From Candidatus Thorarchaeota archaeon (GTDB lineage: Archaea > Asgardarchaeota > Thorarchaeia > Thorarchaeales > Thorarchaeaceae), in assembly GCA_019057475.1 (NCBI GenBank), contig DXJO01000038.1, positions 1 through 64,000 of the forward strand: DNA of 64,000 nucleotides. Direction: 5' to 3'. The notes below the pieces were generated by a model. The model saw nothing but the letters and a program-made list of their open reading frames with translations, did no database searches and was not told where the DNA came from. The translations under genes and the position numbers were made by a program. Shown piece after piece: positions 16,792-25,616 of the stretch; within the stretch, counting starts at the first letter, position 1; every line of letters begins with the position of its first letter.

Positions 16792-17217
16792 ATGTGGAAT
16801 GCGCTAATCCAACATGAAACGATTGACTCGGTAATGCACGACAAGGGTCTCGCAAAGATCGGTGACGGCATCGTAAATCTCTGCTATTCCCTTGCGAAGT
16901 CGCTTGTTATTGGGGGTGCCACCGGCGAGAAAGTGCGAGACAGTGTATTAGCTCGTGCGATTCGTTCCACATCTCTGTATCAGCATATGGGTCGTAGGAC
17001 CGATATCGGTCGCGCAGCCGATGCCTATGAGGCCATCATGGCCTTTCTCTGGTTGAAAGGGACGATGACAATAGAGGCAGCAGTTACCACTTTAGTTCCA
17101 TTGCTTGAGATTGATACTGCAACTAGCAGAATGCAAGAGGGAGAAGTCGCAGCTCGTGCTTTTCAAGCTCTTCTCGAAGATAATCTAGATCATCTTCCCC
17201 CCTCACACATCCCATAA
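16792..17217 (+). CDS. Ribonuclease III-like domain protein
   Basis: A 141-residue helical protein. KGLAKIGDGIVNLCYSLAKS resembles the dimerisation/active helix of RNase III-fold proteins, and the later RTDIGRAADAYEAIMAFLWLKG resembles the second metal-binding helix (typically D..A...EA). Archaea have compact RNase III-like proteins of this size without a double-stranded-RNA domain. Conserved acidic residues are present in both helices. Its place between rpoL and tfs suggests an RNA role, but the assignment rests on motif resemblance. Confidence 0.5.
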   Translation: MWNALIQHETIDSVMHDKGLAKIGDGIVNLCYSLAKSLVIGGATGEKVRDSVLARAIRSTSLYQHMGRRTDIGRAADAYEAIMAFLWLKGTMTIEAAVTTLVPLLEIDTATSRMQEGEVAARAFQALLEDNLDHLPPSHIP

Positions 17218-17301
17218 TGATGGAATTCGCTTCTCTTGATTGACTAAGCAATCCTTAATTGAGAAACATATAATCCCCCGAAGAACAAGAGGCACTTCGA
17301 T

Positions 17302-17625
17302 ATGCAGTTCTGTGAGAAATGTGACGCGATGATGGTCCCTGTGACAGAGGAAGATGGCTCTAGGGCTTTGAAATGCCGGAGCTGTGGAAACACGAAAAGA
17401 ATAGGCGGCCATCTCACAGTTTCTCAGAATCTTGAGAAGACCCCACGGGACAAGATAATCGTAGTCGAAGAGGACTCCATTCCCATGCCAACCATAAAGG
17501 CGGTGTGTCCGAAGTGCGATAATAACGTTGCATATTATTGGACACTTCAAACGCGGCGTGGAGACGAAGGCGCAACAGAGTTTTATCGATGCACGAAATG
17601 CGGTGCGACTTGGAGGCGGTATTAG
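17302..17625 (+). CDS. tfs: Transcription factor S (TFIIS-like)
   Basis: A 107-residue archaeal TFS, the RNA-polymerase cleavage factor homologous to the TFIIS and Rpb9/Rpa12 ribbons. The N-terminal ribbon is CEKC...CRSC (residues 4-29), joined by a linker to a C-terminal ribbon, CPKC...CTKC (about 72-100). The acidic hairpin that reaches the polymerase active site reads TRRGDEGATEFYRC, with the Asp-Glu pair intact, so cleavage stimulation is expected. It is downstream of rpoL and the RNase III-like gene. Confidence 0.93.
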   Translation: MQFCEKCDAMMVPVTEEDGSRALKCRSCGNTKRIGGHLTVSQNLEKTPRDKIIVVEEDSIPMPTIKAVCPKCDNNVAYYWTLQTRRGDEGATEFYRCTKCGATWRRY

Positions 17626-17713
17626 GAAACATAACTCACATTGTCTACCCACCGGCGAACCTGTGCGAAACCGAACATACTTCCTCTGAGGTCAAAGAAC
17701 GACTACCTGCCGC

Positions 17714-18637
17714 CTAGCCTGGACTTTTCACTCGTTTTCTACTCTCTCGCTTAATGGTCTTTCTAATGGTTCCCGGCTGACGAAGTGCTCCGAACCGGTT
17801 CCACAGTATCTCTGTAATTTGTCCTGATTTGAAGCCTTGTCTGTGAAGGTCCACGATAATTTTAAGTTCTCGCTCGGAAATCCTTCGCCATTTCGCGGAT
17901 TCGGTCATTATTCTCAATTGAGTCAAACGCTCTTGACGTCCGACAGCATGCTTGAACAGAGGTAGTTCTTCACTCCTCCGAATATCCTCCTTCCTATAGA
18001 TTCTCACGCCTGTCGACGAAGGGCTGGCGTGGACACCAAGAGAGGCCAGAATACGGGCGAGGAAGTCCGGGTTCATGGCTGTCGATATTTCTGCATAGAA
18101 ACCCTTGATGGTGGCGCATCCATCGCCATCTGCTATACCCTGCAGGAATGCAACTCGCCAATCGTGAGGCATCTGCAGAATCCAATCAGCCTGAATCGGA
18201 GTCCAGCTCTTTGGAGTCGAGGCTTTGAGCCCTAGCAATGTCCTTTTTACCCATTGCAGAAAAGGACTGGCTTCACTAGCCCATTTTCTAGACACAGTGG
18301 TCTTCCCATTACGCTGCGACACTTGGTTTTTGTGTCGCTTGGATGAGATACCTATTTTTCCCAGCGCGTAGCAGAATCCCTTTCCAAGGTCCTTGCTCCA
18401 GCTGTACTTTATGCTTGCAGATAATTCCGCATGTGTTGATCGACTTGTTCCGGATCGAAACCAACTGTCTGAAACGAGAATGCCAAGGAGGAACATGAAC
18501 ATAAGCTCCCTTGGCGTTTCTCCGAACTTCGGAAGACCTGCCATGTCATATAGCGCGTCAACGCAGTGGGTGACCTCAATGTTACCTTTGAACTCGCGTC
18601 CAATCTCGGCAAGTCTCTCGCTAGCTGCCTTTCTCAA
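17714..18637 (-). CDS. Free-standing LAGLIDADG homing endonuclease
   Basis: A 307-residue protein with two LAGLIDADG-like helices, FLLGILVSDSW (about residues 49-59) and FLQGIADGDGCAT (about 163-175), each ending in an acidic residue. The C-terminal 60 residues look like a helix-turn-helix (ISERELKIIVDLHRQGFKSGQITEIL). No intein splice motifs flank it, and it is not inside another gene. The frame begins at a TTG at 18637; no ATG or GTG precedes it before an upstream stop, so the N-terminus may be truncated. Confidence 0.75.
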   Translation of the reverse strand: MRKAASERLAEIGREFKGNIEVTHCVDALYDMAGLPKFGETPRELMFMFLLGILVSDSWFRSGTSRSTHAELSASIKYSWSKDLGKGFCYALGKIGISSKRHKNQVSQRNGKTTVSRKWASEASPFLQWVKRTLLGLKASTPKSWTPIQADWILQMPHDWRVAFLQGIADGDGCATIKGFYAEISTAMNPDFLARILASLGVHASPSSTGVRIYRKEDIRRSEELPLFKHAVGRQERLTQLRIMTESAKWRRISERELKIIVDLHRQGFKSGQITEILWNRFGALRQPGTIRKTIKRESRKRVKSPG

Positions 18638-18832
18638 CTCTTCATCATGCTTCAGCTCATGCTTCGAGTTCTACAGGCTCGCGAAGCAGCCATTGCATCC
18701 AGTCGTGATCGGATGTCTTCCAATCATGGCGGTTGAGTCGTGACCGAACTAACACATTTAAGGTCCCAGATATGTTGTTCACTGAAGCTTTTGGCTCATC
18801 CCATCTAGAATCAAATCTGTGGTGTAAACAAC

Positions 18833-19204
18833 TTGACTGAGGAGAAGAAGTACCCACGGGCCAAGCCCGCCAGACTCGTAACAGTGCGCAGCTTGAGTGC
18901 GGATACTGAGAACCCCGTCAAAATCATTGGGATTGTTGTTGAGGCACAACCAGGGATTGCACTGGTACAAGACATTCTTGATGATGTGGATAATGCAGGG
19001 TCGATATGGGCTATTGTTGAAGGCACGCTTGAGGTCGCGCAGAAGTACATCTTGATTGGCGACGTCACGGAAAAGAAGACCCAAGATAACAACGAACTCC
19101 GGTTAGCTGTTTCTCTCTCATACAACAGTGATTCACTTGATATCGCGCTTTACAAGGAAACGCTAGAATTAGAAGAGAAGGTCAACCAAGCTCTGTCTAG
19201 ATGA
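18833..19204 (+). CDS. Putative OB-fold replication protein
   Basis: A 123-residue protein starting at a TTG. A strand-rich pattern (KPARLVTVRSLS, VKIIGIVVEAQPGIALVQDIL, SIWAIVEGTLEVAQKYILIGDVTEK) is consistent with a single OB fold like small RPA-type or Ten1-like subunits. The context supports this: it starts the run leading to PCNA, primase and GINS. No catalytic motif is seen. The family assignment is inference; the gene being real is more certain. Confidence 0.55.
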   Translation: MTEEKKYPRAKPARLVTVRSLSADTENPVKIIGIVVEAQPGIALVQDILDDVDNAGSIWAIVEGTLEVAQKYILIGDVTEKKTQDNNELRLAVSLSYNSDSLDIALYKETLELEEKVNQALSR

Positions 19205-19422
19205 TGAGAACCACAAGGAATCCCGTAACAAGCGGCAATTGCTGCATTGCCTCCTGCCTGTCGCACCTCAACGAGGCTTCCAATCTGAAAGAAGAGTACA
19301 CTTTAAGTAGGCAACATCAATGGTCTAGTTTGCTTGAACCTCACGAGTTGAAGCTCATAGTTTCATTCATGGATCTAGCTGAAGTGGCAAATCTCAACAT
19401 CCATGAGCATGCCATCAAATAG
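19201..19422 (+). CDS. Small hypothetical protein, translationally coupled
   Basis: A 73-residue frame whose ATG at 19201 overlaps the stop of the OB-fold gene (ATGA). It contains three cysteines in NCCIASCLSHL and an amphipathic C-terminal stretch, LIVSFMDLAEVANLNIHE. No family is recognised. The coupling and the lack of a competing frame before PCNA support expression, but the composition is not strongly protein-like. Confidence 0.35.
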   Translation: MMRTTRNPVTSGNCCIASCLSHLNEASNLKEEYTLSRQHQWSSLLEPHELKLIVSFMDLAEVANLNIHEHAIK

Positions 19423-19469
19423 GAATCACAGGTAGTTGATACAGTAAACAAACAATAGGAGGAACCGAC

Positions 19470-20222
19470 ATGTTTCACGCGACCCTTGATAGTAGCAAAA
19501 CATGGAAGCAGATTATAGACGCCCTTGCCACGCTTCTCACAGAGGCACACTTCATAGTGTCTGAAACCGGCTTTTCATTGCGCCAGCTGGACTCATCCAA
19601 GGCGGCCATGGTGGATATGACATTGCCTGCCGGGGTTTTTCAAGAGTACAAATGCGATGGCGAATATGATATCTGCTTGGGAATTGATGAGCTGGCCAAA
19701 GTCAGCAAACGGATGGCAGCCGACGACAAGCTTGAATTCAATCTCGATGAAGCCGAAAAGCGGTTTGAAATCAAGATGCTCGGCCAAGCTGACAGACAGT
19801 TTAAGCTTCAGCTTCTCACACCTCCTGATGATCGAACGAAGAAACCCAGTCTTGCATTCGATGTCAAGGCTGAGATGTTTGCTGACGCTTTCAAACAGGC
19901 AGTGAAGGATGTTGGAGTTGTTTCAAGTCACATCAGAATCACTGCTGACGGCAAATCGCTTACTTTCACCGGTGAAGGCGACGCAGGGGAGGCTCAGGTT
20001 TCATTGAAATCCAATGAGGAATCGTCATTATTCGAGCTGAATGTGAAGAACAAGTCCAACTCTATGTACGCCCTGAATTATCTCGCTGAAATTTCAAAGG
20101 CGATTACCAGTGATAGCATAGTCATCCAGTTCAGCACAAACAAGCCCATGCATATGGAGTTCGCGATTGCAGAGGGTGGACGAATCAGCTTCATTCTTGC
20201 TCCTCGTGTGGAGCGAAGGTAG
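19470..20222 (+). CDS. pcn: DNA polymerase sliding clamp PCNA
   Basis: A 250-residue PCNA, the homotrimeric processivity clamp. It starts MFHATLDSSKTWKQIIDALATLL and ends FILAPRVERR, both typical, with the usual two-domain pseudo-repeat and the interdomain connecting loop around LLTPPDDRTKKPSLAFD. AGGAGG with short spacing (tagGAGGaaccgacATG) precedes the start. It forms an operon with priS and gins downstream, 15 bases apart. Confidence 0.96.
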   Translation: MFHATLDSSKTWKQIIDALATLLTEAHFIVSETGFSLRQLDSSKAAMVDMTLPAGVFQEYKCDGEYDICLGIDELAKVSKRMAADDKLEFNLDEAEKRFEIKMLGQADRQFKLQLLTPPDDRTKKPSLAFDVKAEMFADAFKQAVKDVGVVSSHIRITADGKSLTFTGEGDAGEAQVSLKSNEESSLFELNVKNKSNSMYALNYLAEISKAITSDSIVIQFSTNKPMHMEFAIAEGGRISFILAPRVERR

Positions 20223-20237
20223 TGGAGCTTCAGGATT

Positions 20238-21614
20238 ATGCCGCGACGGGCTCAAGAAACGAAATTCTTGCAGCTAACATTTCAAGACCACTATCGGTCC
20301 AACCCAGAGAATATTGATATACCCGCAAAGGTTCACGCTCGGGAATTCGGCATGGAGAGTTGGGCGTATACTTGGCGTTGCATTGAGAGGAATGAACGCA
20401 ATGAATCTGGGTCCACGATACGCAAAGGGTGCGGACGCTCTGGAAACTCGTTCATTCGGATATCAAAGTGTCCAAACTGTGGCTCTTCCGACATTCATGT
20501 GAACAACTGGACTCGGCATCATGGTTTTCGAACTGGTGAAGCGTTAGTTAAGGAACTCGCCATGTCAGCACCCCATAGCGTGTATCATTCTGCTGCGTTT
20601 TACAAGGTACCTGTTGCTAGGCACATGGACGAGAAGGAGTGGCAAGGAGCGGAACTAGTCTTTGACATAGATGCTGATCATCTTAACTCGCCCTGCGCAG
20701 ATGAGCATGACACATGGAGGTGCAATAATCCCGAGTGTGATGAAACAGGTTCCGGACGATCCCCTACGACCGGTTGTCCGAAGTGTAAGGGCATGAGTTT
20801 CAGTAGCCGAAAATGGATATGTGACAAATGTCTTGATGACGCAAAGAAGACCCTGCTGAAGGTGTACGATGACTTCTTGGTTCATGACTTAGGAATCAAT
20901 CCGGAGTTGATCCAACTGAACTATAGCGGTCATCGTGGATACCATATCAGAGTGCGTGACCCGAAAGTATACAAATTGGGCTCAAATGCGCGTGTCGAAA
21001 TTGTGCATTTCATAACTGGAATGGGTTTCGACAGCACAAAAGCAGTTATTATCGATGGCAGCATTCCCCGGGTTTCGCCCCGGAGCTTTCCCGGATGGGC
21101 TGGGAAGACTGCCCACGCGATGGTTGAGTTCATCAAGAACATCGACACCTATCTTGGAACGGAACAATGGGTGAAACGTCTGAAGAAGAACAGGACTGCT
21201 GCCATAAAGGGGCTCCAGCGAGAGCCGCCCATTATCACCACGGTGCCAGGTATAGGCGTGAAATCTTGGCAAGAGATTGCAGCCAAATCCACTATGGCCT
21301 TTGGCGGAGAGATTGATGTGCCAGTAACTCATGACATTCACAGAATCATCCGTCTAATAGGAAGCCTCAATGGCAAGACCGGTTTCCTTGTTTCAGAGCT
21401 CACGCGTGATGAAACAGATGATTTCGACCCCTTCGGCGACGCTCTTGCCTTTGACGAAGGTGCGCTTAAGCTGAGAGTCACCGGTGGGCAGGTCAAGGTT
21501 CCAAGATTCCGGATTGGTGACGACGCATACGGTCCATACGGGGATGAAGTTGTAGAGCTTCCAATGTCTGCTGCAGTCTTTCTACTGTGCAAAGGAGTGG
21601 CTACCATTGAGTGA
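20238..21614 (+). CDS. priS: DNA primase small (catalytic) subunit PriS
   Basis: A 458-residue archaeo-eukaryotic primase catalytic subunit. The metal-binding DxD is in ELVFDIDADHL (about residues 138-148). The later SGHRGYHIRV carries the conserved nucleotide-binding His and Arg. Cys clusters at CPNC (about 79-82), CNNPECDE and CPKC with CDKC (about 158-200) suggest two zinc sites. It is longer than many homologues (about 350-400). Its end overlaps the GINS start by eight bases. Confidence 0.93.
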   Translation: MPRRAQETKFLQLTFQDHYRSNPENIDIPAKVHAREFGMESWAYTWRCIERNERNESGSTIRKGCGRSGNSFIRISKCPNCGSSDIHVNNWTRHHGFRTGEALVKELAMSAPHSVYHSAAFYKVPVARHMDEKEWQGAELVFDIDADHLNSPCADEHDTWRCNNPECDETGSGRSPTTGCPKCKGMSFSSRKWICDKCLDDAKKTLLKVYDDFLVHDLGINPELIQLNYSGHRGYHIRVRDPKVYKLGSNARVEIVHFITGMGFDSTKAVIIDGSIPRVSPRSFPGWAGKTAHAMVEFIKNIDTYLGTEQWVKRLKKNRTAAIKGLQREPPIITTVPGIGVKSWQEIAAKSTMAFGGEIDVPVTHDIHRIIRLIGSLNGKTGFLVSELTRDETDDFDPFGDALAFDEGALKLRVTGGQVKVPRFRIGDDAYGPYGDEVVELPMSAAVFLLCKGVATIE

Positions 21615-22242
21615 TGTGAGTTATAATGACATAGAGTCTGCCTGGGAACAGGAAACCGCGAACGAGAATCTGCAGGATCTTGAGGACCTGAAGCTCAGTA
21701 GAATGATTTCATATCTCTCTGAGATTCGCGTTTCCCTAGCCAAGACAAAAGCAGAAGATCAACTCCAAGCTGATCTTTTCGCACAAGAAGCATTGAACGT
21801 CGAGTTCATGTTGAACGACCTTCTATTACTTCGACAGAATAAGATTCTGAAGGATGCCCTCGCACAAAGGCGTCCAATAGGTACAATGACACTTGCAGAA
21901 GAAGAGTTCTACAATCGTCTTCTGCGAGGAGTCGAAGGACACCAGGAGTTCATCAAAGGCGCTCTGACTGGCACCCCGCCTTCAACTAAAAAACAATCTA
22001 CCAGAAAGAAGCGCAAGAAAGGTGACGATAAATCAGATGTTCCCCCAGAAGAGGCTACGGATTACGTCCTCGTCAGATTTCTGCGGCCTATCAAGGATGC
22101 ATTCATGGGTCTGGACGAAGCCACCTATGGTCCATTCAAGAAAGAGGATATCGCAACCATACCAACAGAGAATGCGCGAGCATGGCTTCTTGATGGTACA
22201 ATTATCAGGGTTGTGCCTGAAGAATTGGAGGCCAAGAAGTGA
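21607..22242 (+). CDS. Archaeal GINS subunit (Gins51/15 type)
   Basis: A 211-residue GINS protein, part of the CMG-like helicase assembly. The N-terminal A domain is helical (RMISYLSEIRVSLA..., AEEEFYNRLLRGVEGHQEFIKG). After a lysine-rich linker, the C-terminal B domain reads VLVRFLRPIKDAFMGLDEATYGPF with KKEDIATIP, characteristic of Gins51. The start is a TTG overlapping priS. The order pcn-priS-gins is conserved in several archaea and supports the call. Confidence 0.86.
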   Translation: MSDVSYNDIESAWEQETANENLQDLEDLKLSRMISYLSEIRVSLAKTKAEDQLQADLFAQEALNVEFMLNDLLLLRQNKILKDALAQRRPIGTMTLAEEEFYNRLLRGVEGHQEFIKGALTGTPPSTKKQSTRKKRKKGDDKSDVPPEEATDYVLVRFLRPIKDAFMGLDEATYGPFKKEDIATIPTENARAWLLDGTIIRVVPEELEAKK

Positions 22243-22532
22243 GAGATCCTGAAAATCTTGTCCTTCAGCTCACGGAATTGAGAAACAATATAGTCAGAAT
22301 GCAGAGCGAAATCGAACAGGAATATGAGAAGTTCCAGGTGGCGCTTAGCGGTGTTCTTCGCATCCTCTCAGGAGAGGGCAGCGCGATACTAAAGGCGATT
22401 CAAGGCTCTCCTGAAGAGGTGAAGGGGTATTTGATTCAGCTCGCATCACAGCTTCGCCAGCATACGACTAAATCTTGGGAGTCGTTGAAGATAGAACTGG
22501 ACAACATGATAGAGCTAATCCAAGGGAAATAG
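22239..22532 (+). CDS. Small coiled-coil protein in the replication operon
   Basis: A 97-residue protein starting at a GTG that overlaps the gins stop by four bases (GTGA). It is almost wholly helical, with heptad-like spacing in LTELRNNIVRMQSEIEQEYEKF and again in YLIQLASQLRQHTTKSWESL. No family is recognised. Tight coupling to GINS makes a replisome-associated or structural partner a reasonable guess. Confidence 0.6.
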   Translation: MRDPENLVLQLTELRNNIVRMQSEIEQEYEKFQVALSGVLRILSGEGSAILKAIQGSPEEVKGYLIQLASQLRQHTTKSWESLKIELDNMIELIQGK

Positions 22533-22574
22533 GAACAGAAACTTCTAAGAGGGATTAACAACCTCTAGAATCCC

Positions 22575-22763
22575 ATGCCCACGAAGCATCGCGTACCACT
22601 TCTCTTGGTTGGAATCATATGTGTCACACTAGCGATGCTTGGCATCCTTATGCAGCCCTTTGAGAATGCAGGGCTGCTAGAGATACTGGGATACGAAGTG
22701 ATGGTGATTGGCTGTACAGTTCTCCTTCTGTTTCTCCTGTACAAAGGTGGTTTCTCAGAGTAG
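22575..22763 (+). CDS. Small two-helix membrane protein
   Basis: A 62-residue protein with two hydrophobic helices, VPLLLVGIICVTLAMLGIL and VMVIGCTVLLLFLLY, joined by a short loop and ending in KGGFSE. No family is recognised. It follows the replication operon by 42 bases and may be co-transcribed. Confidence 0.5.
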   Translation: MPTKHRVPLLLVGIICVTLAMLGILMQPFENAGLLEILGYEVMVIGCTVLLLFLLYKGGFSE

Positions 22764-22942
22764 GACAGACGCGAAACTCAGGATACCCGTTTGGCTGCCA
22801 CCGGCCGAAGATTTGACACCCGAAAGCAGCGTGTATGTTTTCTCTTTGTAACAGATGTCAGTGATGAAAACTATTAATACCTGTCAGGAATTCGCAAACG
22901 CACTCAGCACATAGTTCGCTTAGTCTTTGTGGTGCGTTTGTG

Positions 22943-23485
22943 ATGACCGAAACAGAAGAAAAGGCTGATCCGCCAGCCGTGATGATTGAACCCATTGACA
23001 TCTCCAAACTGGATCCGGACTTTCGAGAAGGAATCAGGAGCATGCCCAACGGGGAGGAACTCTCTGCGTGCTTTGCTTGTTCGACTTGTACCGCCGCATG
23101 CCCTATTGCGAACACTTGGAAGTACAAGCCCCATCAGCTGATACGCATGATTCTTCTCGGAATGCGTGAGGAGGTTCTATCCTCTGAGGAAATCTGGCTC
23201 TGTTTGACATGCTTTGAGTGTCAAGAACGCTGCCCACAGAATGTGCGGGTGACAGACATATTCTTCGACTGCAAGAACCTTGCGGCGGAGGAGAGCATGA
23301 TTCCGGACAGCATCGTAGGCCTAGCAAAAGAACTCTTAGACAAGGGCCAGCTCTATGTTGTCACTGCAGATTGGGAACGTGAGGACATGGATCTTGAGCC
23401 AGAAGTTCCAGGTCTCTCTACTGAAGAGTTCAAGGCTATTCTAAAAGGAACTAGAACAGGTCGTATTGTAGGGGGCGATGAATAA
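22943..23485 (+). CDS. hdrC: Heterodisulfide reductase subunit C-like, HdrC
   Basis: A 180-residue iron-sulfur protein with two [4Fe-4S] motifs, CFACSTCTAACP (about residues 38-49) and CLTCFECQERCP (about 80-91), the HdrC arrangement. It transfers electrons between the flavin subunit HdrA and the CCG-domain subunit HdrB. The ATG at 22943 follows a GTG at 22940. A TATA-like TATTAATA lies near 22870. The gene begins a five-gene run: hdrC, hdrB, a short hdrA-like gene, an hdrA-mvhD fusion and a winged-helix/ferredoxin protein. Confidence 0.9.
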   Translation: MTETEEKADPPAVMIEPIDISKLDPDFREGIRSMPNGEELSACFACSTCTAACPIANTWKYKPHQLIRMILLGMREEVLSSEEIWLCLTCFECQERCPQNVRVTDIFFDCKNLAAEESMIPDSIVGLAKELLDKGQLYVVTADWEREDMDLEPEVPGLSTEEFKAILKGTRTGRIVGGDE

Positions 23486-24352
23486 ATGCCATCATATAAT
23501 TTGTACATGGGTTGTAGTGTACCAGCAAATTATCCAAACTATGAAACTTCTCTGTTTAGAGTTGCAGACAAGTTCGGCATAGAATTGATTTACATGGAGG
23601 GTGTCAGTTGCTGTGGAAGTCCAAATCTCCGCGCGATAGATTATATGGGCTGGCTAATTGTTAATGCAAGGACATTGGCCGTTGCTGAGAAGAATGGTCA
23701 TGACATAGTCACCCCATGCAATGGTTGTTTTGGCTCTCTAAAGGACGTGTACCACTTTCTCATACATAATGCTGATTACAGAGAGAAGGTAAATGCCGAG
23801 CTAAAGAAAACCGGCGTGGAGTTCAAGGGCACTATCAAACCACGCCACTTCATTGAGGCACTATACAACGACATAGGCATTGACGAAATCAAGAAGAAGA
23901 TTACAAAGCCTCTTGATGGGGTAGGAATCGCTATCCATTATGGTTGTCATCTGTTACGCCCAAAAGATGTGACTGAGTTCAAACCAGAGATTTTCGAGGC
24001 TCTCATTAGAGTCACAGGTGCCAGTGTAGTTGAATATCCATTATGGAAGCAGTGCTGTGGTGCCACTGTACTGCCAGTCAATGAAGAACTCGCAATCAGA
24101 CTGGCGCGCGACAAGCTAAAGTCCATGAAGGAGGCGGGAGCAGTCTTCACGACAGTTTCCTGTCCTGCATGCGGAAATCAGCTCGATTTACAACAGCTGG
24201 GATTGAAGGAGTCATATGGGGAAGAGTACAACCTGCCAGTTCTCTTCATCACACAGATTCTGGGGCTTGCGATGGGTATGGGGGACGATGAAGTCGGTCT
24301 CGAGATGAACAGGGTTCCAGCAGATCCGATTCTCAAGCACCTGAGCGGTTGA
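23486..24352 (+). CDS. hdrB: Heterodisulfide reductase subunit B-like, HdrB
   Basis: A 288-residue protein with two CCG domains. The first has an early Cys in MGCSVPAN, then SCCGSP and TPCNGCFG. The second has HYGCHLL, KQCCGATV and SCPACGN. These bind the non-cubane [4Fe-4S] clusters that reduce heterodisulfide in methanogens. In non-methanogens the natural substrate is usually unknown. The ATG starts on the base after the hdrC stop, so the genes are directly coupled. Confidence 0.92.
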   Translation: MPSYNLYMGCSVPANYPNYETSLFRVADKFGIELIYMEGVSCCGSPNLRAIDYMGWLIVNARTLAVAEKNGHDIVTPCNGCFGSLKDVYHFLIHNADYREKVNAELKKTGVEFKGTIKPRHFIEALYNDIGIDEIKKKITKPLDGVGIAIHYGCHLLRPKDVTEFKPEIFEALIRVTGASVVEYPLWKQCCGATVLPVNEELAIRLARDKLKSMKEAGAVFTTVSCPACGNQLDLQQLGLKESYGEEYNLPVLFITQILGLAMGMGDDEVGLEMNRVPADPILKHLSG

Positions 24353-24353
24353 G

Positions 24354-25616
24354 GTGAAGACAGTAGTGTCTGATCCGGTACTAGTCATTGGAGCCGGAGT
24401 AGCAGGATTAACCGCAGCTACTCAGCTGGCAGACTCCGGGATTCGAACTGTACTAGTTGACCGGCTGCCCATTGTTGGTGGAAATGCTATGGACCTGTAC
24501 AAGGCATTCCCAACGGATGATTGCTTCTATTGTTTCGAGGGGAGTCGATCGAGGCCTGGAATTCGGAAGTGCTTCTATAGAAGCGCGATTTTGGACCAGC
24601 CAAATATTGAACTCAAAGTCAATGCCGAAGTCACTGAGATAAGCGGCAGCCCTGGCAAGTTTCAAGCTAAACTTAGCGTAGGTTCACAGTACATTGATTC
24701 AAAGAAGTGCATCATGTGTGGACTTTGCATTGAGCGCTCTAACGCTTTCAGCTTACCTTCGCCACAATGTCAACCTCAGGCAGTGATTTATGACCCTGAG
24801 CTGAGTGACGAGGGCGCCAAGAAGGCAGAAGAGGAGTGCCCGACAAAGGCGATTAATCTGGGCGCCCAATCCTCGGAGGAAACGGTTCAGGTTTCCGACA
24901 TAGTAATTGCTACTGGTTATCATGAGATGAAACCTGTTTCAATAGATGAGTACGGTTACGGCAAGATACCCAATGTAGTTACGCAGTTAGAACTGGCTCA
25001 GATTCTTGACCCCAACGGTAAGTCGGGAGGCGCCTTGGTTCGCCCCTCCGACGATGGTCAGGTAAAGAGGGTGATGATGGTGCAATGTGTGGGCAGTAGA
25101 GATGAGAACTACTACCCCTTCTGCTCCAAGATATGCTGTGTCTATGCGCTAAAGCACGCTAACATCATTGTACTCGAACGAGATGGCACCCAAGTGACAG
25201 TAGTGTACATGGACATCCGAACTTACGACAGACATGAACGCTACTATCGAGTGGCGCGAGATGCAGGTGTCAGATTCGTCCGCGGAAGGGTAAGCAGACT
25301 TGAAGCATGTGAGGATGGAACCTTAGACATCATAGCCTATGATTCGCTGCTTGACAAGTACCTGAAATTCAATGTCGATCTCTTTGTTCTCTCATCAGCA
25401 TTGGAACCGCCAAAGGGCAGTGCTGAGCTGATAAAATCACTCGGTCTACACTCTGCTAGTGGCTTCGTGGGTCCGGCTGACTCCACCTCTGAGAACGAGG
25501 TTGTCGCTGGTGATCATGTTTACGTGTGTGGCGCAGCGACAGGTCCCGCTGAAATTCCTGAGAGTGTTACACAGGCGAGGGCGGTAGTAAGCATGATTCT
25601 ACAAAGTAGGAAGTGA
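24354..25616 (+). CDS. HdrA-like flavoprotein, short form
   Basis: A 420-residue FAD protein starting at a GTG. The Rossmann motif LVIGAGVAGLTAATQLA is at the N-terminus. The linker has a partial cluster motif, CIMCGLC (about residues 117-123), with further Cys at about 140 and 161. MVQCVGSRDENYYPFCSKICC is the Cys-rich HdrA segment. The C-terminal ferredoxin domains of full HdrA are missing. It overlaps the next, longer HdrA gene by four bases and probably works with it as a pair. Confidence 0.82.
   Translation: MKTVVSDPVLVIGAGVAGLTAATQLADSGIRTVLVDRLPIVGGNAMDLYKAFPTDDCFYCFEGSRSRPGIRKCFYRSAILDQPNIELKVNAEVTEISGSPGKFQAKLSVGSQYIDSKKCIMCGLCIERSNAFSLPSPQCQPQAVIYDPELSDEGAKKAEEECPTKAINLGAQSSEETVQVSDIVIATGYHEMKPVSIDEYGYGKIPNVVTQLELAQILDPNGKSGGALVRPSDDGQVKRVMMVQCVGSRDENYYPFCSKICCVYALKHANIIVLERDGTQVTVVYMDIRTYDRHERYYRVARDAGVRFVRGRVSRLEACEDGTLDIIAYDSLLDKYLKFNVDLFVLSSALEPPKGSAELIKSLGLHSASGFVGPADSTSENEVVAGDHVYVCGAATGPAEIPESVTQARAVVSMILQSRK

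Noticed and set aside
18657..18832. Possible extension or upstream exon of the homing endonuclease
   Set aside because: The frame is stopped shortly upstream and no splice motifs are visible.
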